Of a DNA stretch of 64,000 nt, positions 38,022 to 49,839 are shown piece after piece (within the stretch, counting starts at the first letter, position 1; each line of letters begins with the position of its first letter). This DNA is from Lunularia cruciata (Eukaryota; Streptophyta; Marchantiopsida; Lunulariales; Lunulariaceae). Both the position numbers and the translations under genes were made by a program. Under the pieces are notes generated by a model. It searched no databases. It saw nothing but the letters and a program-made list of their open reading frames with translations, and had not been told where the DNA came from. The stretch covers positions 44,903,473-44,967,472 of the forward strand of contig OX419758.1 in NCBI GenBank assembly GCA_948567375.1. The letters run 5' to 3'.

Positions 38022-38588
38022 TAAATTTGTTCCAAAAGAAACACAAGAAGAAAAAACACAAAAGAAGAAACACAAGAGAAACAAAAGACTTCATCCCTCA
38101 ATATTTTGATACCCTTAAGAAGTACCTTGTCTTTGTTATATAGCAAAGAAGATCCACTCAAAACAAGTTACAACCTTGGATCAAATATATGGATTGGTGA
38201 TATGTCAATCCTTGTCCTATTGGGTTGACCAAACAAGTTTGACTAGAGAGAATCTTTGAGGAATCTTCTTATAGAAAGCTCAAAATAGTATGGAAGAGGT
38301 GTTATTAGAAAGCTCTTGACAAGACAAACAAGAGGGAGCAAAGGCAATGAATTTTCTCTACATGGAGTGAGGGGGGGCAATATTAATTTTCTTGAGGCCT
38401 AATTCATCTGTTTAGGTTTCCAAAATTGACTTTGAAGTTTTTAGGGTTTTTGACCTCTACCATATTAGTGGAAGTGCTTTTTTGGTGACACTTTTATTTG
38501 ATCTACTTGGACCATCATATATAACATCCCTCAAGATATTACTAAGCCAATTTCCACCACTAAAATATGTCTAGCTAATGATATTATA
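38022..38588 (-). repeat. Inverted lone LTR of gypsy family A
   Basis: Reads as a complete family A LTR on the minus strand, ending on + with TCTAGCTAATGATATTATA. No internal sequence belongs to it. About 8 bases separate it from the forward LTR to its left, so the pair forms an inverted repeat of roughly 570-base arms with almost no loop. To its right, reverse transcriptase sequence of the outer element begins at once. Confidence 0.88.
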
Positions 38589-41020
38589 ATATGTTATAGA
38601 AATACCTTTTGAACAAGGTATGATCACTTTGAGTATCTAGTGATGTTGTTTGGCCTCACCAATGCACCAACTAATTTCATGAGTTTGATGAATGACATGT
38701 TGCATCCATAATTGGATAATTTTGTTATCATTTTCTTTCATGACATCTTAGTGTACAATAGGACAATGAAGGAGCATAAGCAACATCAATGAGAAGTCCT
38801 TTAAATTTTGTGACAAAACCAAATGTATAGCAAAGTGTCAAAGTGCAAGTCTGAAAGTGTGAAGTAGATTACTTGGGGAATAGAGTTAGTGTAGAAGGTA
38901 TCCAAGTGTTTAATGGATAAAATAAGGTATCATTCAAAAATACGGTGCTCCAAAAGATCAAACTCAACTTATGAGTTTCGTGGGTTTGATTGGGTTCTAT
39001 CATTGATTTGTCAAAGAGTTCTCCAAGGTTGTACAACCTCATTATTTGGCAAGGGAAAGAAGTGGATGTGGAGAACTACATAGGAATTAGCCTTTCAAGA
39101 ATTTAAAGATTCATTTTACATGCACCAATCTTGAAATGATATGACCCAAAATGTCCAATCAAGCTAGCTTTAGATGCATCAAGCATTGCAATAAGAGAAG
39201 TCCTACAATAGGAATAGAATGATAGATGGTACCTAGTTGTATATTTCTCTCAAATATTGTTATTGGTAGTGTGTAACTATCACACCACCAAACAAAAAGA
39301 GTTGGCTATTTTCCTTGCAACCAAGCATTAGAAGCACTATCTTGGCAAGAAAGCATTTGTATTGGAGATAAACCACAAACCTCTAGTCTACCTTGAGACA
39401 TAGAAAGATTAAACTTGTCAAGAGATTTGTTTGGCAAATTGGACACAATGGTTCAACATGACAATCAAATATGTGAAAGACAAGAAGCAACTTGTATGCA
39501 TATTCAAGCAACTTGAAGCAACTTGAATGCATATGGTGAACAATTGGGTGCTAGAGATCAAGATGAACCTTGAATTTTGGCCAAGGATTATTATTGCTAT
39601 GAAGATTGACCCATAAGCATAGGAGCTCAATCATCCAAAAATGTAACCAATACCCAAGGACTCACCTTTTGTGATAGCAAGTTATGGATCCCGGATTCTT
39701 TAAACTTAAGAACCACTATCCTAGCAGAATGTCATGATTCTGCTAGTGAAGGTTATATTGGAGTAGACAAGACCTTAGATGCAATCAAATGCTATTACTA
39801 TTGGTCCAAGATGAGCAACTATGTGAAGGAGTAGGTTCAAAGCTGTCTAGTCTATCAACAAAATACAGCTCCTACATGACTCTTTCAACTCCTTCCTACT
39901 TTTACACAATGTTAGGAGCAAGTCAACATGGATTTAGTTTTGCAAATTGCTTAAGATCACCTCAAGTTTTGACTCCATTGTAGTCTTTGTAGACCAACTC
40001 AGCAAAATGATTCATGTGTGTCTTAGGACCAAAGATATGACTATTCCATAATTGGCATAATTAGCATAATTAATTGTACTTAACTATGGTTTTTTCTCAC
40101 CTTGGCCTATCTTGAGTGCTCATAACCAATCAGAGCACTCAATTCACTAGTTTGTTTTGAGGAACATTCTTTGGTATCTTCAAAACCAAACCTGCCATGT
40201 CCATGGCATACCATCCACAGATTTATGGATAAAAAAAGTGGGCCAATTGCACTATTGAGGACATGCTCCAAGGCAAGAAAGGTGGGACACCTTACCTTAG
40301 ATGAGCAAGAAAGGTGGGACACCTTACTTCCATTGGTGGAATTTTCCTATAAGAATTCAATTAATGCATCCATACATGTCACACCATTCTTTCTCATGTA
40401 TAGAGAGTGCCTTTTCACACCTTCAAGCTTGGTAAAGATCCACCCAATGGATACAATATTCAATGATGTCAACACTTTTATTTCTAAAATTCAACATGGT
40501 ATGGAAAATGCCAAGCACAAATTGCAGATAGTCCAAAATTGATCATATATATACATTGTAGGCACATGGAATTCAAAGGTAGAGATCAAGTGTGGTTGTC
40601 CACAATCAACCTCACATTATTTGGCCCTTTAAGCTCAAAACTTGTTTTATTGAGGCCTTTCCTATTATTTGTCAAATTGGTGCAATGGCCTTTCACTTGA
40701 GCTATCGTTACACATGAAGATCCATCCAATGTTCCATGTTTCCTTGCTATGAAAATATGCACATAGACCACCCCACTTTCCTTCCATACAAGAATTTAGA
40801 CCTTGTCCAACACTCATTGATGGCATAAAAGAATACAAAGTCAAACTTATTCTCTAGAAATGCATCCATGGTAGTTACCATCCGGATACAGAATATCTCA
40901 TACATTGAAAATGGTACCCCTTATATGAGGCAAAATGGGAGCAAGCAGCTAGACCAATGCACTTATGTAAGTACAATCTTTTGAGCAACATCCTTGTAAC
41001 AAGGATGTTACATCTTAAAA
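38589..41020 (+). pseudogene. Family A pol relic (3' half of the outer element)
   Basis: Starts inside reverse transcriptase (FEQGMITLS), with the active site reading FFHDILVYN near 38731-38760, where the first catalytic Asp is His. RNase H (YDPKCPIKLALDASSIA near 39139) and integrase follow. The integrase C-terminal part is open at 40171-40542 (RWDTLLPLVEFSYKNSINAS). A 32-base duplication of GCAAGAAAGGTGGGACACCT at 40273 and 40305 shifts the frame there. Chromodomain remnants lie at 40810-40990 in another frame. Confidence 0.87.
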
Positions 41021-41033
41021 ATGGGGAGGTTTT

Positions 41034-41625
41034 TGTAATACCAATAGTTGGACATATTATCTAGAGGTGGAATTTGGCTTGGTAATATTTTGAGGAATGG
41101 TATATATGATGGTCTAAGTAGATCAGACAGAGGTGTCACCAAAAGTGTATTTCCACTAAAATAGCAAAGGCCAAAAACACTCTAAAAACTTCAAAGCTAA
41201 TTTTTTAGACCTAATGGATGAATTAGGCCTCAAAAAAGAAAGATTCCTCCCTTTGTAAAAAGGCATTGCCTTCTCTCCCCCTTTTTGTTTCAATGAGAGC
41301 TTTCAACAATACCTCACCCATGTTTTTTTGAGCTTCTTATAAGAAGATTCCCCAAAGATTCTTTCTGGTCAAACTTGTTTGATCAACCAAATAGAAAAAA
41401 GATCAATGTGTCACCAATCCATGCAGTTAATCTAAAGGTGGAGCTTGCTAACACTCCACCACTCCATATAACTAATCCAAGGGTGTAGCTCCCTTTGAGT
41501 TGATCCTTTTTGCTATATGACAAAGACATGGTGCTCCTTTGGGGCATCGGAGTATTGAGGACTAAAGTCTCATGTTTCTTCTCTTGTGTTTCTCTTGGGG
41601 TTTCTCTTGTCCTTGGAACATTACA
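41034..41625 (+). repeat. 3' LTR of outer family A element
   Basis: Preceded by a good polypurine tract (AAAAATGGGGAGGTTT) and starts TGTAATACCAATAG; ends GGAACATTACA. The next bases, ATGGTAATG, resemble the start of the primer site but the match stops there. Confidence 0.92.
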
Positions 41626-41799
41626 ATGGTAATGTGTAGTGCATTTCTCATTGAATTGCTTGGAGATGTGTTCTATTCATGATATCTCTTTGCTCTAAGA
41701 TGGGTTTTAGTCACAATATTGTTCTTCTATAGGGTTCTACTCTTGTTTGCCATGGATTGATTGTTGATTACATTCATATTTTTCTTGCCTTATAGACTT

Positions 41800-42065
41800 T
41801 GCTTGCTTTGGGCCTTGATCATCTACTAGCAAGCTTTGCTTGGGTCCCTTTGAATATGCTTGCTATAGGTTACTCTTGCTTGCACCATAATTGTGCTATG
41901 CTCACACCCTAGGAGGTCCGCTTGCTATTTCAGGGCTTGGTTTGCTACTCTTGGGCTGGTCTTATGTTTTTGGGGCTTCACTTGGGTCTTTGAGACTTTG
42001 CTTGTATTTTTAAGGCTTTGATTGTGTCTTTTTGAGCTCCAGTTGCATCTTTGGGACTTTCCTCA
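41800..42065. repeat. Degenerate TTTGCTTG minisatellite, block 1
   Basis: Words such as TTTGCTTG, TGCTTGC and GGGCTTTG recur every 20-30 bases (for example CTTTGCTTGGGTCCCTTTGA and ACTTTGCTTGTATTTTTAAG). The unit is too worn to fix a period. Confidence 0.6.
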
Positions 42066-42361
42066 TGCATTTAAAGTGAATTGATACTTTTTTGTGAGCA
42101 TTCTTTTTTGGAAGAAATGATTCAAGGTTTAACAAAACAAATAAACAAAAAATTTTATTTTTTGCATAAGTTACATGATAAGTGATATAAACTAGCATAA
42201 TGTAACACAATAATGAAAGTTATATAAATCAAAAATAGAAAAAAATTTTGCTTAAATTTGCCAAGTTTTATACACTAGTAGAAGTCTTCCAGGCTCTCGT
42301 AACAATATTCACCCAAGTGCACATTAATACAAAACTAAACCCAACACCAAACCAAGTAGCA

Positions 42362-42870
42362 TTAACTCAACCTAATCATAATCCTTGTTTGCCCATACCA
42401 CCTTGGTCTTCACATGCAAGATAACATGCCCTTGTACAACCTTAGGCCTCCAATTAGGAAGAAAAACCACACATAACATTTGGCAAAATGGTCCCCACAT
42501 AGGGTACACAAATTGCGTTACCAAGTATCTCTTGGCAGTGAAATCATAAATCAAAAACCAATCATAAATCAAAAACCAATCTTACACCAATCTATTAGAC
42601 ATATACATCCTCTTCCTTATGCTCCTAATGCCCAAAGAAAAAACAGATCTAGTGGCTTCCAAAGTCAACATCAAAGGCCTCCCATTTATTGACCTAATGT
42701 GAGTCTTACAATCCCAATTCCTCATGAACTCAATGCACAAACCAATCTGTAACATACAACCAAACAAACCATGCAATCTCAAAAACTCCAAAACTCTAAG
42801 AACAACAACTTGTAGATATAAATGGAAAAGAACCATTAAACCACACATACAGGATTCTCTTGTAGATGGG
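42362..42870 (-). pseudogene. Unknown element protein, left inverted copy
   Basis: Function unknown. The minus-strand frame contains GLCIEFMRNWD, HIRSINGRPLMLTLEATRSV, DWFLIYDFTAKRYLV, VYPMWGPFCQM and GHVILHVKTKVVWANKDYD, then a stop. The same blocks occur in the same order on + at 50160-50700, in inverted orientation. DWFLIY is repeated by a small duplication near 42545-42580. Decay in both copies and the repeat setting suggest a transposon protein. No known catalytic motif is visible. Confidence 0.6.
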
Positions 42871-42889
42871 AGTATATTTTCTTGGAGAC

Positions 42890-43215
42890 ATTGGAATTTG
42901 CTTGTATCATATGGGATTTGCTTGTAGAGTGTTGGCTCTGCTTGCACAAAAACTAGTATTTGCTTGTGGTAGATAGTCCTTGCTCACATACCTCGGGCTC
43001 TGCTTGTGGAGACCTTGTCCTTGTCTTGGGTGGTATAGGCCTCGCTTGCATATTATAGATTTTGCTTGCAAAGAAGAAAGATTCTTGCTTGTGGAGTATT
43101 TACTTTGGCCATGAAATGTTAGCTTTGCTCATGTGGGTTTGGGGATTTTCTCATTGAAGGAGGGGTTTGCTTGCTTGGGGTGATGCTTTGCTTGTAGATA
43201 AGCAGATTTGCTCAT
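42890..43215. repeat. Degenerate TTTGCTTG minisatellite, block 2
   Basis: Dense recurrences of GCTTGTGGAG, CTCGCTTGCATA, TTTGCTTGCAAAG and TTTGCTCATG at 20-30-base spacing. On the minus strand this is a CAAGCAAA-rich stretch just upstream of the unknown element protein, as at 49840-49960 on the plus strand. Confidence 0.65.
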
Positions 43216-43599
43216 GCAAGGTTCACGGTTTCATAGTCCTGCAATCACAATTCCTAAATGAAATCCAAATATTTCAAGTACAAATCACAATTTTTGAACA
43301 ATTTTTAAGATAAACTTACATGGAGGCATGGGTATTCAAGGCCAAGGGGGTCAAGATCAGCCTCCCAAATTTCCTCCACAATTGACTTGACCTGATTCTT
43401 TTCCAACCATACCCAATTGATATGTGTCATGTTATCCTTCAACATATCAAACATAATGAGCAATAGGCTTTTTTATCTCTTACATGTTTGGAAGATCCTA
43501 GACCTTCTCATATGCAAAAGGATTCATTCTCAAATCAATGGTTTTTGCTCATACAAGTTTTCACATAAAGCCAATAGGTTCTCTTAAACCATCTTTCCC

Positions 43600-44060
43600 T
43601 TCTCTCCTCTCCCAAACATTGTTTCCCTCTCTCTCTCTCTCTCTCTCCTCTATCAAATGCTGCTCAATTCATCCTTTCTTTCTCTATTTTTGAAGTTTTG
43701 TCTTGAAAATTGCTTCTATCTTCTTCTGCTCAAACTTCTTTCCTTATTTTTGAAATTCTGTCTTGAAAAATGCTTTTATCTCCCTCTGCTTGAACTATCA
43801 TCCTGGAGAGACAGACTTGTGCTTGTCTCCTCCTCTACTCAAATGATGAATGTCTCTCCTCCTCCACTTGAACTATCATCCTAAAGAGAAATTCCCTAAA
43901 CTCTATGTCTCTCAGCTCCCCGTCAAATTTTTTTGTCTCTCCTTTTGGTTCACGTCCTCAAAGTATACCTTGCACTCTCTCCCCCAACTCTCTTTTGTCC
44001 TACAAATTCTCTCTCCTCTTCTATACAATCTCAAGATTCCCTTCTCTTGGAAATCTCATA
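43600..44060. repeat. Pyrimidine-rich tract with internal repeats
   Basis: Mostly C and T on +, with a (CT)n run near 43628-43648 and repeats of TCTATTTTTGAAGTTTTGTC and CTTGAACTATCATCCT. The + open frames here are compositional. On the minus strand it is purine-rich, mirroring 48520-49680. Confidence 0.75.
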
Positions 44061-45540
44061 GAAATCTTGGGGTGGTGTTTTCTTGTAGCATTTAATTCTC
44101 ATTGAATTTGCCTTGACACTTTGCTATCTTGGGATGAGCCTTGCTTGTGCATTTTCATCCAAAGATTTCCAAGTATAGAATTTTAGAATACCACTTGAGG
44201 TCTCCCTTGCTACTCCTTCTATAATTGCCACTACTACACAAACATGATTATCTACTAAACATGGCTCTCTACCCTTCAAAACCTCTGCTTTCCACTCAAT
44301 TAAACTCTCTCTGCTTAAATTGGCTTATTGCACAATTTTGAAAATGAAAATGTATGCTACTTGCTCTTGATACCTATCAAATTTCTAATACTACTTTAAC
44401 CTCTTTGAATATCTATATCCCAAATCAATATACCTTGCATCTCCGTGTAAAACTCTCAAATAAATTTTGAAAACTCATTTCAACTTCCCCAGTATCTATA
44501 AGAACTCCCCTAATATCTATAAAATCCAAAACTAGTATACCATTCATCTACTATAAAACCTTTCAAATCTAGTAGAATAAATACCAATGACATCACATCT
44601 CCTTACAAGTGTCTCCTCATAATTCTGCACAAATGTATCCATTAGAATTCTTTCTGCCTGCAAGCAACAAGTCAAGCACTCTTCCTATCAACCAAACTCT
44701 CTATTTGCGCAAAACCTATGAGAGGTGCAAACCTTACCATTAATTGATAACCAAAGAGGAACCCACTAAACAACCATGCAAACTCTTTGATAAATCCCAA
44801 TCAGAAAGATAGAACATGGATAAGGCGTCATGAACAAAATGCCTTGAGTTGCAAAGATTTTATTATGGTCAACTGCCTGGATTGCAATTGAAGGCAAGTT
44901 AGCTTTTTATGACTTAGGCTCTAATTTCCTCCCCATAATGCAAGTTGTCATTCATACTAGTACGCTCTATCTTATTGTCTATAACTTCATCTGTACCCAT
45001 ACATTGAATTTGTTAATCAAGAAATTGTGCAAGATAGTGCATGCTCTTATCCATTGATGTAGATAGGTGTTCTTAATTCTACTATTTAATTGTACTCAAT
45101 GCTCAGGTAAAGAATACCATCATCCTTCCAAAGTACAAATGCAATGCTCATGTAGCACTAGAGCCCTTGCTACACAAAGATTGAAATCTTTCTTATCTTG
45201 GGTGTGTGCTTGCTTAAAAGAAGGTATCAGATGAGCCATGAGCACATATCCCAAAACTCCTAATAGCTATTGATTCTGCTCAAATAAATTACAAGCTCCT
45301 CTTCAATTCAAATTTGACCCAAGATTTGATTTCCTTACAAGTCATGTCATGGCAAGAATCAAGCATACCTACACCACATACAATAAGCATCTCACAACTA
45401 GATAGAAGCTCAATGCATAGTTATAAATACAAGCATACTACTACCACAAGTTAATTAACAAGAAATCCTATCACCATTAGAAATAAAAACAAGGACATCT
45501 TACTTTTAAAAAAATGAATAATTCTATGTTTGTCATCACA
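44061..45540. other. Gene-free AT-rich stretch
   Basis: I see no gene, LTR or ordered repeat here, only scattered TTTGCTTG-like words (near 44130 and 45215). Confidence 0.4.
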
Positions 45541-45542
45541 TA

Positions 45543-46010
45543 TCACCTGACCATTGATTGAGTATGAGTATTGATTGGTTTACAAATAAATATTTCCCCA
45601 TCAATGTTAGGTCTTTGAGCCAAAGGAAAAATTATTCTATCTATTAGCTCTACACACCCTTCAAACCCTCTTGCTGCAAATACTACAAAAAATCTAGATT
45701 TATCTTCCGTCCTTGGCCATTGCACATAGTCCCAAGAATAAAAGATGTGGCTATGATAAATGAGAAGTAAATGTGATGGTTGATCCAACATTGATACTCC
45801 AGATATCTGTCCCCTTGGCCATATATGCACTATTCCTATTATGTCACAATCTATTCAATGGTAAACCCACTTAAAGCCATACAAGGGTTTGTTTTCATCC
45901 TCAACCCTCCTCCTAAATTCACTTGGTGCTAATTTGGTGTTTCAAATAAAATTCTAAAGGCTTCCATATCTATCCTCATCAACTTTTTAAAATCTGGAGC
46001 ATCAAGCATC
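45543..46010 (-). pseudogene. Unassigned coding relic
   Basis: The minus-strand frame from about 46010 reads DFKKLMRIDMEAFRILFETP, shifts, reads EFRRRVEDENKPLYGFKWVY, meets a stop, then stays open at 45830-45543 (HIFYSWDYVQWPRTEDKSRF; FEGCVELIDRIIFPLAQR). The composition is protein-like, with few changes of frame. I do not recognise it. It lies on the same strand as the unknown protein at 42362-42870 and upstream of it, so it could be the end of another copy of that element. Confidence 0.4.
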
Positions 46011-46619
46011 GAAAAAAACTTTACAAAAAATTCAAAATTACAAATGATTATAATTTGTTCCTTAAAATATCTATACTTACGTGTGAATTTCTAACATATC
46101 CATATCAATGTACTCCTCCTCATTACATCATCTAAATCAAATAATTCCACCCATTCTTCCCATTCTTTTCACTCATTGTTTGAACTTGCTTCAAGTAAGT
46201 TAAATTCTTAGGCATATGAAATTTTTGATTTCTATCTACAATAGTTTATGAGTACTTGATTATGGTTGATTGTTGTGATGTGATCACGTGCACATGATCA
46301 AATCTCACACTAGACCTCTTAAGTTTTGTCTCCCTTAATGGTGAACCTTTCTCTTGCTCCTTCTCCCAACACCTAATCTATCACTAAACTCCCAAATTCT
46401 ACTCAATGGAACCAGACATGCAAATGAAAACTGCCACCCATATGTGACACCAACCTCTTTCCCATACACACAAAGAGAGAGAAATCTCAAATGTGGAGTT
46501 TTCTTTGATTCAAAGCACATTGAGAACAAGGATGAGTCCTTTATCAATAGAAATTTCAATTTGGAGAGTGCTTTGTCATTGATTTCAAATGGACTCTATT
46601 AATTAGGACTAATTTATGT

Positions 46620-47235
46620 TTATGGGAGGTCCCATGACCTGTAAACTTATATGGGTCACCATTCTTACCTCATCTAAATGATTTTATGGCTATGAGAGAC
46701 TTCTTGTACTCTCTCCACCTACCTCCCATAAAAACTATTATGAGATCCCTACAGAACCCCAAAAATCCCTTTTTCAAACCCTCTAATGAGCTTTTGTGAG
46801 AAAAACTCAAGAGCCATAAATAGTTATATGGGAAATCAATAACATAAACTGTAGCTTTTTATGTGCTATGGGTGATCCCATAAAATCCAAGGATGTAAAT
46901 TACAATTTATTTACATTAATTTTACCATCAAGTTTTTAAACCCTATTTTTTGACATGACATTTTAATTTCAAAACAAGTCTGACCTTTATGTACCCATAA
47001 AATATTTTATGGATTTCAACTCAATTCAATTTTTTTTTGAGAATCTAAGATATGAGAACCCTAATGAAGCATAGTAAGGGTTTCAAGAAGAGTGGTTTTG
47101 GGTTCCAAGAGGATTTAGTAAAAAATTGTATGGAGAGTCCCTAAATCCTTTACAAGGTGTAGGTGAAAGGTACTCAATAAAATTTATGGGAGATGGTCCA
47201 TAGCCATAAAATCTTATATATCTAAAAAAGAAAAG
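46620..47235. repeat. Imperfect fold-back repeat, possibly MITE-like
   Basis: GATTTTATGGCTATG near 46680 matches the reverse complement of CATAGCCATAAAATC near 47205. Further paired blocks lie inward (CACCTACCTCCCATAAA against TTTATGGGAGATGG; AGAACCCCAAAAATCCC against GGGTTTTGGGTTCC-like sequence). CCCATAAAAT words repeat at the centre. The arms are worn, and I cannot fix ends or a target-site duplication. Confidence 0.5.
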
Positions 47236-48519
47236 CTAATTAATGATAATTAATGCAAAATAATTTCAAATTGATATAAGAATCTTGTGGTGATTAATGA
47301 TTATAGGGTTTAATTATTCATCTTGTGATTTGAAATGGAAATAGAAGTTGATTTGCCACTAGAATTTGATGATATTTTTTGTAGTTCCTTTTGATAGATA
47401 GGGAAATTTATTCTAGCAAAAAAAGGATTGTTCTCCATCGATGGCTAGGTGATATTTGATGATAAGAAAATTATCTGTTTTTTTGGAGGTAAAAGTCATG
47501 TAATGAAATTGTGAAGCTCAATTCCATGTGCTTGTATATGATTGTGATTATGCATACTTTAAGTACCTTGTGTGTGTCCAAGTATGCTAGGCCCCTGCAA
47601 CAACATGACATGCTTAAAGAAGTTAGAGCTTCGGTTGAAACTCACCACAAGCGGATTGTGTAATGCTTTTGAATGCAATCAATATTTTTTTGGGGGATTC
47701 TAGTTTTGTGCCAATGAACCATCTATTTCATTATTATAATCAAGTGCATACCCAAGATAAAAGGATTTCAAGCCTTTCATTTCACATACTTGTGTGCTAA
47801 ATGAACAGTTTATTTATATCCTCAAAGGTTGATGGTATTCTTTGTGTGAATTGAGATTGCAACTACATAATAAAATTAAGAACTCTCAACTTCTTGGATG
47901 GATCAAGAAATATAAAATCTTGCATAATTTCTTTGTTATAGAAGCAATATATGTGTAGAGGAGTAGAACTTTGAGTAGAGGAGATTGACTATGAGCATAA
48001 GCTTATCGAAGTGATAAGTATAAATATTTAGCAATATACAAGAACACTAGAGCTTTTGGTTTACAAAGTTGCCTTTCCTATTAATACAAACCTAGTAGAT
48101 TTTTGTACAAATCATAAAAGTAATAAAGGGGTTTGATGCTATTATGTACATGGTTTTCAAATTTCTCTTATTCAGATTTTGTTTTAATTCATTGTAGGGT
48201 TTGCTCAAGTTTATGAGGGATCTTCCTAAACCCATGAATTAGTTTGATCGGGGTTAATGATGGGTTGCTCAAGTTATATATGGCTTGGTTTGGGTTGGCT
48301 TTGGATTAGATATTGGAAGTGATAGCTCAAGTAAAGAAGAGGTTTGCTTGTATTGGGGATGGGATTCACTTGGATTAGAGCAGGTGTGTGTCAATTTTTT
48401 TCCTGACTGGTGGTTCACTAGGAATCAAATGTATCCAAATGAAATTCAAATCTTTGAGTAAATATACACATATATTATGCATATATTTTAGATTTTATAT
48501 ATATATTTGAAAATAAATA
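47236..48519. other. Gene-free AT-rich stretch
   Basis: No gene recognised. GGTTTGCTTGTATTGGGG and similar words at 48190-48400 resemble the TTTGCTTG blocks further left. Confidence 0.4.
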
Positions 48520-49680
48520 AGATCATAATGGCTAAGAGAAAAAGGAATTCAAATATGAGAGAGCATTTTAAATCAAGAAAGAAGATAAGAGCAATATGAA
48601 AGTAAAGAGTAATTTAAATTTCATGGGAGGAGGGACATACAAATACTTATAGTATTTTAGAGAGTCCATGAAGAGATATTTATAAAGATTATGGAGATTT
48701 TCTTATATTGTCACAAGATGAAGAAAGGCCAACCAAAAGGAAATCTTGAGAGAGTGAAGAGGACAAATTTTGAGGGGGAGAGAGAAAGACAAGAAAAGGA
48801 ACAATTGAGAGGGAAACATGAGACTTGATAATTATAAAGGGAAGGATAGAGAAACATGAGAAATTATCCATAATCAAGGGAGAAAAGAGAGGGAAGTATT
48901 ATGGAGGTGAAACAAGGAGAGGGGAACTTGGGAAGATCAATGGTGAGAATTATCTAGGGGAAGGTAGGAAAGGGAAGAATTATCGAGAGGAAGGAAGGAG
49001 AGGAAACCTGGGACTTTAGAATGATCAAGAGAGAGAAAGGAAAGAATTATAGAGAGGAAGGAAGGAGAAAGAAACCTAGGACTTGAGAATGATCAAGAGG
49101 GAGGAAGGAAAAAGTTATAGAGAGGAAGGAAGGAGAGGGAAACCTGGGAATTATTGATGGAGAAAGAATGAAGATTTATTGAGAGGAAGGAAGGAGAGGA
49201 GACTCGGGACTTTAGAATGATCAAGAGCGAGGAAGGAAAGAATTATAGAGAGGAAGGAAGGAGAAAGAAACCTAGGACTTGAGAATGATCAAGAGTGAGG
49301 AAAGAAAGATATAAAGAGGAAGGATATAGAGGGAAACCTAGGACTTGAGAATGATCAAGAGGGAGGAAGGAAAGAATTATAGAGAGGAAGGAGGGAGAAG
49401 GAAACCTGGGAAGAAAGACCAAGAAGAGGGAAAATTTATTGAAAGGAATGAGAGTGACACATGGGAAGAATTATTGCAAGGGAAGAAGGAGAAGGAAACC
49501 TAGGAAGAAAGATCAAGAAGAGGGAAAATTTATTGAAAGGAATGAGAGTGACACATGGGAAGAATTATTGCAAGGGAAGAAGGAGAGGAAACGGGAGGAT
49601 TATCTAAAGAGGAAGGAGAGGGAAACCTAAAATTACAAAGAGATTTGGAGGGAGGAGCAAAGGATACCATCAAAATTCTC
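48520..49680. repeat. Purine-rich tandem array, units about 68 and 94 bases
   Basis: Almost all purine on +. GATCAAGAG opens units near 49022, 49090, 49218, 49286 and 49352, most about 66-69 bases apart, built of GAGAGGAAGGAAGGAGA and AACCTAGGACTTGAGAAT. At 49417 and 49511 a 94-base unit (GAAAGGAATGAGAGTGACAC) is nearly identical in two tandem copies. The + open frames are translated repeats. Confidence 0.9.
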
Positions 49681-49839
49681 GGAGTGTATCTCTAAATCTG
49701 AGTGTGGATTTTGAAATTAGGAATTTTGAAATCTAAATTTGGAGTGAATTTTGGAAGGAGAAAGCAAGTCCATATGAGTCAAAATACAGTAGTGGGTATG
49801 TGACTGTACCCACTACTTCATGAAAACAACCCACCACTA

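Larger units (their letters stand above)
28659..41625 (+). mobile_element. Gypsy family A element, split by a nested insertion
   Basis: The outer element has its 5' LTR at 28659-29278, gag and protease to about 31771, then breaks off early in reverse transcriptase. It resumes at 38589 within reverse transcriptase and runs through RNase H and integrase to its 3' LTR at 41034-41625. Outer internal sequence totals about 4.94 kb against 5.10 kb in the inserted element, and about 270 bases of reverse transcriptase seem lost at the junction. Both parts share orientation and family, which makes one split element the simplest reading. Confidence 0.8.

Noticed and set aside
37872..38084. Open frame across the inverted LTR junction
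   Set aside because: It is antisense LTR sequence running through both arms of the palindrome; no element protein is encoded there.
41626..41640. A second primer-binding site after the 3' LTR at 41034-41625
   Set aside because: ATGGTA matches only six bases and no internal element sequence follows.
48825..49630. Plus-strand open frames rich in Arg, Lys, Glu and Gly
   Set aside because: Direct translation of the purine-rich tandem array.
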